DNA from: Rhodamnia argentea
Taxonomy: Eukaryota; Streptophyta; Magnoliopsida; Myrtales; Myrtaceae
NCBI RefSeq assembly: GCF_020921035.1
Contig: NC_063151.1
Span: 30,820,934 to 30,884,933, forward strand
Reading direction: 5' to 3'
DNA: 64,000 bases
Below, piece after piece: positions 50,314 through 61,428 of the stretch (its first letter is position 1; the number at the start of each line of letters is the position of its first letter). A program made the position numbers and the translations under genes. The notes below the pieces were generated by a model. It had not been told where the DNA came from. It did not search any database and was given only the letters and a program-made list of their open reading frames with translations.

Positions 50314-50823
50314 CGTGGATTATGATTATTGGTCAATGGCGACTCCCTATTCCTTTCCTATTTCGATTCTGGGAGAACGAGATGCAGCATCACGTCCTTT
50401 TTCTTTTTTTTTTCCCTCCCTTTTGTTTTGACCTTTTTTATATTAAAAGGAAATCATAGATGAAAATGAAAAGGAAGGTCCTTTATTTTATTTTTTTAGT
50501 TTTTTTTTTCCCACTTTTGCAGGTGGGGGAGAACACAGAAGCAATGATTACCGGCGCCTACCGGTCACTCACGAGGCACCACCTTCCTAGGGGGGCCTTC
50601 AAGCCGCAAACTCTTCGATGTAGCAAAGCTTTTCCTTTCTTTCTGTCTTTTTTTCCCCTATTTTTAGAGGGTAGACTGGATAGGGCAACTAGGGTAGGAA
50701 AAGCGAAGAAAATAAAAGAATAAATCCGTTGTATGATTGCAATTAGAATTAATTAACAGATACTTTCTAACAATTCTTTCCTCAAAAAGCCGCCAGCCAT
50801 TAGAAGTTCTACCAAAGTTTAAT

Positions 50824-51404
50824 GGAAAAAATTCCAAACAAAGACCCGCATCGGATCTTATCTTAAATAACGACCTGAAGTGCTCTTATTGTTTCAAAGA
50901 GTGGCTTGACCAAGGGCATTTTCGTTATTTATCTTTTTTTTTCTCTTTTTATTTTCCTAATCTATTTTTTCAATTTTTTTTTGTCCTTCCTTCTTATCGG
51001 TGGCTAGTCACGGGCGACGGCCGACCATCGACATGGGTTGGGCGAGGCGAGAGCTATCTTGATAAGCCTTGCTCGGGCCCGGCTTGGGCGAGCCGATGGC
51101 ATCCCTCGCCGGTGGCCGGCCCAGCTACGGATAGAAGGGGAAAAAAGAATTAGAAAAAAAAAAGGAAAGAAAGAAAGGAAAAAGAATAAAAAAGTAAATG
51201 GCAAAAATGTTTCCGGTTAGGCCCTTCTTTGAAATAATCGGGGCACTTCGAGTCCTTATTTGAAATAAACTACACTTCATGCACTTATTTGAGAAAATAA
51301 GGACACCTCAGGCTTTTATTAGTGCTCTCATTTGAAACAAACTACACTTCATGCATTTATTTGAGAAAATGAGAGCACTTCGAGCTCTTATTTAAAATTT
51401 TTCC
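50824..51404. mobile_element. family D Mutator-like element, copy 3, with internal duplication
   Basis: The left end GGAAAAAATTCCAAACAAAG and the right end ..CTCTTATTTAAAATTTTTCC are inverted. The flanks AAGTTTAAT (50815-50823) and AAATTCAAT (51405-51413) match at 7 of 9. The right arm has a doubled unit (AAACTACACTTCATGCA.TTATTTGAGAAAAT near 51267-51298 and 51337-51369). The core GGGCGAGGCGAGAGC..CCTCGCCGGTGGCCGGC resembles the GC-rich core of family A. Confidence 0.78.
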
Positions 51405-52800
51405 AAATTCAATCACATCTAGCTTTCAACTCGATCGAAATTTTACAACTCGGTGCCAATAAAAAATCATAAAACCAATTCGAATCCTACGAAACACGGA
51501 GACATACCACATAAGATGAAACGATGACAAAGGGACCAAACAAATAAGAGATTCAAGATAGATTGGGCGGGAGAGGAAGTTTCATCGAATAATTCTGAGC
51601 TCAACGGGCATTGTCGAATACTACAAAGGGATGTGCGAATTGGGTAGGAATTTATCTCATTTTAACGGGGAATTAGTTTAGGAAAAGGTCGGCAAGGAAG
51701 ATTCTGAAATACCGAGAAAAGGAAACACGAAAGCGAGCCTACTGTTCCTCGGCAATAATAGATGTGGGATCACTTTTGAATTTAGGACATGATTCGTTTG
51801 GAAGGAGGGGGCTACATTGTGTGTTGCATCAGTCTGCGGTTGCACTTTTTAGCTGTTTCTCTTTTTCGTGATAAAGAGGTAGTTGGCTAGTCTTTCAATT
51901 TCATGGCAACTCGAAATTGACCAGGATCAGACAAATCTTCGAGGAGGGAAAGAGAATGCCATTCACCCTTTTTACTTCTCGAGTCCTGAACTGTAACTGT
52001 ATAGTGAAGTGTCGAAGGTCGTGTGGTGCCCGGTAATGAGCGATTTTAAAGCCGCATTATCTCGAAACCGGGTCGAGTAGCTTCCTAAAAGTTGCCCATA
52101 AACTACTGTAGCTTTGAAGGGATGTCGCGGTCGTTGACATGTTTCGAGCACCTTCGGAAGTTACCGCGCTCATTATCACAACTAAAAACTGCTGCGTCAA
52201 AACAGTCATTCTCATTGACTTTGTAACTTCACCTTCCAGAGCATTCTAAGCCAAAAATTTATCTCCGTATGGCCTATCTCCTTTTCTTTTTCTTTTTTTA
52301 TGGTCGAGATAGTATGGACTGTAGTGGGACAATCAATCGTAATAGCCATCTAAGAGTGGTACCATAGAAATATCAATTTTTCGAGTTCTTTGGTTTGTTT
52401 TTTTTATAGAACCTTGTGGTGTGCAGAAAAACACATAAAACGAAACGAGAAATTACAATAAGAACATGAAAGCATATTGTAAAAAGGAAGTCATTATTAA
52501 TGTTGGAAATTTCATATTAATCCTTGGCTACTATGAAATTGTGTCCTCCTGGTCAATATCAACAAGGCAAAGTCACCTGTCAAGACAAGTTGAAGGGAAC
52601 TCATGGCATCTCCACAACTGTTTAGACATCACAGGAGCTTACATTACATCCACTCTGCTGTAATGTCATAGGGAGGTGAAGGAATGATGCCCCCACTCAC
52701 ACATTCTCCTATTGAAGGTGAAAAAAAGTCTTCAGTACCTTGCCTTATGAAAAGGAAGGGCTCTCTGAATCAAAACCCTAATCATGAAAAGTTACCCTAG

Positions 52801-52834
<34 letters not shown>

Positions 52835-53972
52835 GCTCTAGATGCCCCCTGTAGTTATAAAGCCTATGGAGCACTTTGTCCTGCTTTCATTTACTATAAA
52901 TGCTACTTTGAGGGATTGAGATTGGTTCCCCAATTTGTAATGAGCTCAGAAATTCCCTCTTTTAGGGGGTGACAAGGGACTCGAAAAGAGGCAAAAAGGG
53001 TCACATAGTGGGAAGGAATGGGAATCCTCAAGCGGGTTTTCTCTAGTTGAACCAAAAGGCAAGCCTCAACCCAAAAAAAAAAAAAAGGTTCCATGTATCC
53101 CTCTTGCCTGCTCTGCTGGTCAAACGTGGGTTAGAGAGAGAGAGCGATGCCTAAAGAACTAGAATTTGGTCTTTAAGTTGCATTGATTAATTTGGCATCC
53201 TTTCTTCTCATGTGATCATTCTCATCATTCGTTGTGCGTTGAAATCCCCTAATCACAGGTTCGGATTCTCAATCATTCCTCGGCATCGAAAAACCTTGAT
53301 TTGTCTGCAAGATGGATTCAGCCATGTCAGGACATAAAATAACCTCAACTTTACTCCTACAAGCACCGTGGTAGGGCAGCGATGAGATCTTAGCTCACAA
53401 CGAGCAATAGCTATTGACTTAAACAGAACCACTTGTCGCGGGTGTGGAGCTCCTCCAATAACTAGCAATCAATGATCAATTGCGGTCTTCTTCTTTTTTT
53501 TCGGATGGAGAAAAAATCTTTCCTATTACTCTTCAGTCTAAGTAAACAATATCATAAAGTCACTTTCAACTTAAGGTGAAGTTAAGGCACGAGTTGGTAT
53601 TTCGCAATGATGTATGGGCATGTACAATAGTAAAAATTCTAAAAGCTTTAACAATATTGTCGGGAACCGAGTTGAAGATAGCGCGTGATTTACGGATCAT
53701 TTTTATTTTTGGAAAGCGATTTCGCATTAACTGTACAATTTATTTGTAGAGCACTGGAAAATGGGTAATAATTCAGAGAGCAGAATTGTAATTATTTGGA
53801 GGGTCCCTTCTCATTCTATCAATTACCCAACTATTGCATCGAAGAGCAAAAAGCAAAATTTCATTCACACCCCCAACTCTTTCAGTCATGTCAATGTGAG
53901 TCCCTGTGAAGGCTGTGATGGTTTTCTTGTGGGCCAAGATCAGAGGGCCCAGAAGGTTTGTCATGATTGACT

Positions 53973-54012
<40 letters not shown>

Positions 54013-54765
54013 CTTAATCATCATTAGACTGATGCTTTCAAATCATGATTCCTGGTGCTGTTCATGCTGCAGATCGTGGATGAGTGAACGAGGCCACTTT
54101 CCTTTTCGTCAGAAGAAAACTAGCCACGACTAGCCTCACTCAAGATGCGAATTATCTGGTATTGCTTCCAAACTCCAAATTGTGAGTGATGGGGGTGATG
54201 TACAGATGACAGTGACAACCACCCGTATTTGCATTGCTTGAAAATGAATCGGTACAAAGAAATTTGCAAGTAACATACCGTGGTCAATCTCGAGAGAATA
54301 TATCTAATTGATTTCTTAAGGAGATATTGTTTGAAATATTCAATTTTGATTATCTCGTGATATTCGATTTTTCTAGTATTTTGTTGGCCTATTTTCAAAT
54401 TTAATTTGTCAAGAGATTACTCAATGTTTCTAAATCGCCTAATTTTTGTTTGATTAGTATGGTTATGAAGGGATACGATAAAGATTAGTCATGCTTCATG
54501 GTAATTAATTAACTATCCTAATTGATGCTGATGAGATGTTTTCTATAAAAAGATAAGTACATGATTATGGTACTGTATACAAGTCGATCTACAATCTAGT
54601 CATTAAGTGAAATATAGATTTTTACTGTTACTAGGTGCGCGGACATATCGTGGCTTTTGAAAAAAGAACGCGTGTACGGGCATTTTTTTTTTCTTAATGA
54701 CCTTTGCAATGCTCATTGATGCACGCGTACACGGGCATATACAAGAACAATTTATGATACCCGCG
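51405..54765. other. long intergenic stretch with CT microsatellites
   Basis: About 3.4 kb without a supported gene. (CT)n runs lie at about 52803-52834 and 53977-54010. I saw no conserved protein motif, tRNA or member of families A-E. Confidence 0.4.
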
Positions 54766-55471
54766 GGAAAAATTATCAAAAAATTCTTATATTTATTGTA
54801 TTTGTGTCATTTCAATCTTAAACTTTTTATTTGTTCCAATTGGGTCCTAAGCCTTGTCGACGATTTCCCAATACAGTCCATCCGACGAAGTTGGGATAGA
54901 AAATCATTGACGTGAATGATAGCCGTCTTACGTGGCACCGCCAGGGCTAACGTAGACATTTTTTGTAATTTTTTCAGCAGTTTTTGAATTTCTTTCTCTT
55001 TGTTTTTTTTTCTTTCCATCTTTTTTTTTTTCTCAACTATGGGCTGACAAGGGCCTCGGTGCCCTTGCCAAGATCCAAGTGAGGGGCTCGTGGCCCTCGC
55101 CCGAACCAAGTGAGAGTGCCGCAGCCATTGCTAGCCAACACATGAGGGTAGCGGCCCTCTCTTGGATCTGCATGAGGGTGCGGAGGCCCTTGCCCATATC
55201 CTTCCACAGTTGAGAAAGAAAAAGAAAGCAAAAAAAAAAAAAAAAAAAAGTCAATAAAAAGTTTAAAATTTAAAATTTTGTCTACATCAGCGCCACCCAT
55301 ACCCTTGTAAGACGGTAGGTGTCTATGTCGGTGATGTCCAACCTAAATTGACCGAATAGATTATATCAACAAATGGTCAAAAAGTTTAGAACTTAATTGA
55401 CACAATTTAAAAATTAAGGACCCAATTAACACGAGTTTAATAGGTATAAGACCTTTTTGGTAAGCGTCGTA
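54766..55471. mobile_element. family A element, copy 9
   Basis: The left end GGAAAAATTATCAAAAAATTC and the right arm ..GGTATAAGACCTTTTTGGTAAGC are inverted. The flanks ATACCCGCG (54757-54765) and ATACCCAAG (55472-55480) match at 7 of 9. The core TTGCCAAGATCCAAGTGAGG..CCTTGCCCATATCC pairs across the middle, and CTTACGTGGCACCGCC is mirrored by GGTGTCTATGTCGGTG. Noncoding, about 706 bases. Confidence 0.78.
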
Positions 55472-55480
55472 ATACCCAAG

Positions 55481-57082
55481 AGTCGAGGGAAAACGGATTT
55501 GGTCGATTCGATATACATGAGATGAAGATCGTGGAAGTCTTAAAACCTGCGTTAATCCATCACTTTAATCTTACATCTTTTTTCAGGAGTTATCTAAGTT
55601 TGAAAAAGTTCGTTGCCATAGGCTTAGGCCTGCTCTTAACCCCTTCACGAGACTCGAAGGGTGTTCCGCTAAAATTTTTTTTTTTTTTGGTTAAGCGCGA
55701 TTCACAGGTTATCCAAAAGTACTTGTTAATAGATCCTTATAAAAAAAGAATTAAATAAAAAATAAGAAGAAGAAGAAGAAGGAACAAAAAAGGACTTTGG
55801 AATGGTCCCCGAGACGAGCAATTCAAAAGCATAAATGCTTATAAATATGAAAACGAACCGGCCATGTCGAGAGGGCCAATCCACTCCCCGTGGAGTGACC
55901 TACATTGGAATTTAGGAGGTGACCAAGCGTGCAATTCTATCCATTCTTTTCCTTTGCATTCTCCTCGACATTTATTGCCGAGAGAGGCCTGGACCAAACC
56001 AGTCGTACCCATCATCTCCCACCTCACCGTCACAGTGCATCCTCATCGATCCCCTCATTAAGAGGAAAACGAAACATTCCTCTCCCCCTCCTCCCATGAA
56101 CTTCGCCACTTGCTCATAATCCCCATGAGGGGGTGTCGATGCAATCGGAGTCGGGGACCCGATCGAGCCGCCCGTAGTGCTCGCTTAATAATTCGCGGGG
56201 GCCTTCAACATCAGAGGGTCCCTAGATCGCTCGCCCGACGCGCGAGCGTTCCGATTGAAATGTCCGGGGTGACCACTCATGTACCGCATCATCAAGCGGA
56301 AGGACGGTTGGAAACTAATAACTCCCGCTGATATATGCCATTCGATAGGTACCGCAAAATCTAAACTCGACAATCTTGAATGGTGCGTGGAAAGATGAGA
56401 AATCCGTCATTATGTTGTGCTAGCTGGTAAATTGACGTGCTACGGTGCGCAAATATCCTCTCTTGATCGGTTATCGGTGGAAACCAAATCTATCAAATCG
56501 GATCAATTATGTTGTAATGAATATCAGATCCTTTCGCAGCACACATGAAAAAGTGAAATTTTTTAATCATCTCACACGCATAGTCGATCGGTACAATCTT
56601 TTTGTATATTAAGAGCTATCACATCGTGCGATAACATAATCCGTACCCTTTGTTAGGTAAAAATACTTTGGAGGGATTGAGGCATCAAGAGCAATTTTAC
56701 CCATGGAACGTTTCGAACGACAAGAAGAAAGGGTAAAAGACGAGATTCGTGCCGCGTTACCGAAACTTCGGGATCTTTGGTTTTGGACACATGCAATCAT
56801 GGTACTTCGGATCGGTCCAACTCGGTGTTTTTTTCCTCTTTTTTTTTTTTTTAAAAAAAATTTCTTTTCACGGAGAATCCACCACGTACCACGTGGAGAT
56901 TCATTCTGTCTTCAGGTATCCCAACATGCTGAGCCAATTTTGGATTCTCGAAAAGATCGGAAGATCACCGCATTTTGAGATGCTGCTGAATTCTTCTTCT
57001 TCTTCCTCTTCCTCTTCCTCTTTCTTCTTAGGGAAAACGGAATCATAAGGATCCTCCTGCTGAACTTCCGACGTCGTCTTAC
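55481..57082. other. intergenic stretch, nothing recognised
   Basis: Includes a GC-rich segment (56130-56290) with an open frame lacking known motifs. No gene is supported. Confidence 0.35.
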
Positions 57083-57460
57083 CTGTCGAATGAATAATCT
57101 TAAGGCTTGGGGACAAATCAAGATCAACAGATTCAGCTGCATAATCGTTGATGCGTGATGAAAAATTTTTATTGCCGACGGAGATAGAGGAGTAATTATA
57201 GATCGTTGATGCGTGATGAAGATTATTGTCTTTTAAGGAATTATTTGCCTCCCTATTATTGTTGCTGCCAAGTTTAGAACAAATATACGTGTAAGATATA
57301 CACCAAAGCCGCAAAGGAATTGAGTTCAACAATTACTCGATTTTTCTCTTGGGATTTCGCGGGTGTATGAAAGGAGAAGAAGAGCTAGTTATGAAGAAAA
57401 AGGTCGTTATTTGAACAGTTGTTGTTGTTATGAATAGTGTGTGATTTGGTGCTATTTATA
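57083..57460 (-). promoter_or_regulatory. possible minus-strand promoter and leader exon
   Basis: On the minus strand a good TATA box, TATAAATAG, lies at 57460-57452. About 30 bases on is a CACTATTCATAACAACAAC start-like stretch, then a CT-rich leader. A strong splice donor TCGACAG|GTAAGA follows, with the exon ending at 57083. No convincing protein begins here: the first ATG is at 57142, and the longer open frame (57332-56901) has no ATG near its start. A near-exact 17-base direct repeat (ATCGTTGATGCGTGATG) occurs at about 57144 and 57203. It may be a noncoding transcript, the 5' end of a worn gene, or chance. Confidence 0.3.
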
Positions 57461-57650
57461 GACAACCAATCGACACATCTTTTAGAGATAAGTACCTTAT
57501 CCCAATCATCACCACTTTTCATGTCAACCATAAATTTTTTTTTTCAATAACCAAGAGTCGCCTCTTTTCACGATAACGAACTATTTACGAAGTTACCAAA
57601 CTAAGTCAACAACAAAACCATTTCTTAGGACTTCACAATCGAAAACTCGA

Positions 57651-57745
57651 AGAAATTACCCCGATCGATCTTAAACCTATTGTAAGAACGCCGGTTCAAT
57701 ACCAAATTTTTCAATTTGTCAATTTAGTTCCAAACGTTTACACGA
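57651..57745. repeat. family A left-end relic
   Basis: AGAAATTACCCCGATCGATC, then CTTAAACCTATTGTAAGAACGCCGG and CAATTTGTCAATTTAGTTCC, match the left arm of family A only. Truncated. Confidence 0.5.
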
Positions 57746-60175
57746 TCAAATATCGTTTATCCGACCAGCTCAAGTTTCATTATAACACGATTCTAATCGA
57801 GGTGCCATACATACCAAGCTCGAGCGTCTCCTCGACCCGAGTTGAAGCTGGAAATTCAAGACATAAATTAAGCTCGAATCGAGTTTCGAGCAACGGACAT
57901 CAAGCTGAGCCTCGAGCTCAACATTGTATCGGCCGGATCAAGCATTGTTAGAGACCTCGAACGCCGTTCCTCCCGGAGAACGGAGATGCTCCCCTCGACC
58001 CGGAAAAATTCTGGTTTGCCTTCAATTTTAGAGGGAACCACCCTCCCCGGCCAGGGGGGGGGGATCTAGGGAAAATTTGGAAACCAATCCCTCTTTTTTA
58101 CGAGTAAATTCCGTAGGAACAAACGCCGGATTAGGCAACAATCTTATCCGATAATTAGGAGAGAGCCCCCCTAAATCATAGACAAGGGCGTCCTAATCAA
58201 TGCCTTTTGAAAAATAAATCAAAAAGAAAGAGGAAATTTGCTCCACCACCTCCTTCTTCATCTTCTTCTTCTTCTTCTTCACTTTCCAAATCCTCAAAAG
58301 ACCAACATCCTCTCAAACGTCCCATTCTTCAAGAACCCACGAGTGACGCCGCCCCCCCACGACTGAAAAATATAATTGTTTCTTCATTCGTCGAACATTA
58401 AATCAAATTAAAATAAGTGGTGAGATCTCCTGGTCCCCCAAACCCCCAGCTAAGATATGAATGGCCGCATCTCTTTCATCATTATATTAAAAATCTTGTT
58501 AAAATCTGGAGTTGTCATTAAATTAAGATTAGAGAGCAGGATTTGCTCTTAATCAGCTCCCTACATTCTGTGTGTGTGTGGCCCTCGTTTGATTAATCTT
58601 ACTAACTTGGATCAATCATTGAAGGCTCCCATTGGGTGCGCGGAAGACTAATCCATTTATGTACATATAGAGTAAAAGCTTTGAGGAGGAGGAAAGAAAA
58701 AGGCGGGGGTTTCGTATTTTCATTCGAATCAACGGCCGTTGGGGGTCCTTAGGAATGGACCCCTCCTTTTAAAGAAAGATTAGGAATTCGAGAACTCTAG
58801 GTTTGAATAATGATGCTCTCCCCCCGCAAAATCGTTTCTCGTAAGGTAATGAACGGCATCGCCCATTTGCTTTCGTGAAAAGCAAGTTTGAAAAGTATTT
58901 GCAATTGATCGTTTGTTATGTACAGAGAGGCCACTTAAGAATATGAAAAATAGAAAGGGTATCGCGAACGAAGAAAATAAGAAACGGGCAGACCAACGAG
59001 GATGTCCAGGGGAGGAGGAGGAGGAATGCCACGAATTTCAATGGAGTGGGGGGGGGATTTTGAGGAACAAAAGTCAGTTGCACGAGCTTTGGAGAAATCA
59101 CAGAATCCGAGTCAAGGCGGTCAAACATTTTCCGTAAAGACCGACGATGAAACTAGGAAGGCTTAGGAATATGTCCAACCATGACCAGCACCAGCTGACT
59201 TCCCCCTTCTCTCTCTCTCTCTCTCTCCTCTACATATATAATATAATATAATATAATATAATATATATCAAATCTTTTTATTTAAGCTATTATTTTTTGG
59301 GCAGGCACGAATAAAATAGTAGGAGGGTTCTTGTTCCTTTGGAAAAAGGCATGGAAGGAGAAGAGAGGCCAAGGTGAAGGGTTGGAAAAAAGCACAAAAT
59401 TGGAAGGGAGCTCCTGAAATTCTCTCCTCTCCTCTCCTATTTCTTTCCCCTCCAACCCTGAAATCTAGACTCCTAGCCTTGAACACCTCGACTGCATTAG
59501 TCTCTCGCTTTCCTCTCTGCGCGCCTCGTGAAATTCTCGTTACGGCGCGCGCCCCGTTCTTTCCTCGTCCATCGCTGTCGCGAAATTAACATGTTTTGCG
59601 ACGAGCGCGACGCTTACACTGATTGCTCGTGCAATAATTTTTTTCAAGAATGAAATGTTAGGCATAGGAACGATTCCAAAATTAATTTTCAAGTAGAAAT
59701 CAATTCTCCAAATTGTTTGTTTGTTTGTTTTTTTTTTTCTCCCCTCTCCTCCTTCTGTTCCATCTTTAGCCCTTTGTTTTTTTTTTTTTTCCTTTTGCTT
59801 TCTGCCCAATAAAGAAAGGGAAATGGCAAATTATTACCAGTCATCCTTTCCCCTCCATAGGAAACACCCATCATTGCCCCCAACCATCCTTTTCATCCTT
59901 ACAAACTCCTCTCTCTCTCTCTCTCTCTCTCTCTGCTGTACTTTCTGTGTGTTGGGTGTGAAAATGGAGATATGGGTGTTTGAGCTTTCTAAAGATATGC
60001 ACTCCTCCTTCTAAAGTCTCAAGCTTTTTCTCTTCTCCTCCTCTCAAAACCAGGCCCTCTCTTCCTCTTTTCACTCTCTCTCTCTTCACTTCTTCTTCTT
60101 CTTCTTCTTCTTCATCATCAATTCATCTTCCCAAGTCACAGTCTCTTTGCTCTTCCCTCTTCCATCTTTGTTTGC
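57746..60175. other. intergenic region upstream of BYPASS1-related gene
   Basis: No gene is supported. A (TAATA)n tract lies at about 59234-59268, flanked by CT runs, and a (CT)n run at 59908-59934. From about 60000 the sequence is CT-rich and probably the leader of the downstream gene. Confidence 0.4.
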
Positions 60176-61428
60176 ATGGATCCTTCGTCCACGAGCTCCG
60201 TCAATGGCTTCTACACGTTCCTCACCCGGGGGATCGACGACCTCGAGCGCAGCTACCTCGCCTCCCCCGGCGGGGCCATGTCGATCCAGTTCCTGCAGCG
60301 GGCGCTCGCCCTGCTCCGCTCCTTCCACTCCAGCCTCACCCTCCTCGTGCAGAAGCTCCACCTCCCCGCCGGCGACAAGTGGCTCGACGAGTACATGGAC
60401 GAGAGCTCCAAGCTCTGGGACGCCTGCCACCTCCTCAAGTCCGGCGTCTCCGCCCTGGAGTCCTTCTACTCCTCCGCCATCGACATCGTCTCCTCCCTCG
60501 ACCTCCACCGCCGCCTGTCCCCCCAGCTCTCTCGCCAGGTAAATCCAACAACAAAAAAATATATATATACATCCCAAATTATATTCTGCAACAGTTCCCT
60601 GTTTCGGCCGGTTCGTTGTGGACGCTGATCCTGCAAAATTTCGCACCGGCATCGGAGCACGACGCGACGCTCTGATCACTTTCGGATCGCGCGGGTGGCT
60701 CTGATCAATCGATGATCATCATCGCGATCATTGCCGTTTCAATCTGACTAAACATGACTCCGATTGATGGATCGATTGAACAGTTGACGCGGGCGATCGC
60801 GGCGTGCGGGAGGGAGGCGGCAGGGCTGGAGGAGGAGAACAGGGCGCTGGTGGAGGCCCGGATGGGGCAGCTGTCGCGGCTGCGGTTCGACGACCGCGCC
60901 GCCGGGGAGCCCCGGCTCAACGGATTCAACGGGTTCCGGGGCGTTCTGTACGCGATGCGGAACGTGAGCTCGCTCCTCCTCACGGTCCTCCTCTCGGGGC
61001 TGGTATACCACTGCCAGGAGCAGAGCTTCTTCTCCGCCCGGGCTTACGGCGGCGGGTGCGAGTACGAGCGGCCGTGCACGCTGTTCGGGTCGGGGATAAT
61101 GATATCGGCGGCGCGGCTAGAGCAGACGATAGGGGAGGAGATGAACCGGAGGAGGGGGAACGGGAGGAGGGCGATGATAATGGTGGAGGAGTACAGGAGA
61201 GCGAGGGCGGGAATGGAGGAGATGAGGGGGTGTCTGGAAGGCGGGGCGGCGGGGGTGGGGGCGGAGGACGAGGACGGGGGAGGGATGAGGGAGAGGGTGG
61301 AGGAGGTGAGGGGGTGTTTGGGGGCGTTGAGGGACGGGGTGGAAGGGGTGGTCGGGCAGCTGGATGATTTCTTTGATGAGATCGCGGAAGGGAGGAAGAA
61401 GCTCTTGGATTTCTGCAGCCACAGATGA
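60176..61428 (+). CDS. BYPASS1-related (BPS1-like, PF05633 type) protein
   Basis: Two exons (60176-60538, 60784-61428) with canonical borders (CGCCAG|GTAAAT, GAACAG|TTGACG) encode 335 residues. Motifs seen: [81 protein letters not shown], and [20 protein letters not shown]. One hydrophobic stretch ([16 protein letters not shown], in exon 2) could be a membrane segment. The C-terminal third is long and predicted helical, with a Gly/Glu-rich insert ([15 protein letters not shown]). BYPASS1 in Arabidopsis prevents formation of a root-derived mobile signal that arrests shoot growth; this lineage is a diverged relative whose role is not known to me. Exon 2 codons are strongly purine-rich (GGG, GAG, AGG), unlike the C-rich exon 1. 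From memory it is closest to Arabidopsis At1g22030. Confidence 0.83.

Noticed and set aside
56901-57332. 143-codon minus-strand protein with a Glu-rich stretch
   Set aside because: The frame has no ATG near its start and is cut by a strong splice donor; low-complexity composition explains its length.
60086-60679. 197-codon minus-strand frame
   Set aside because: Antisense shadow of the GC-rich first exon of the BYPASS1-related gene.
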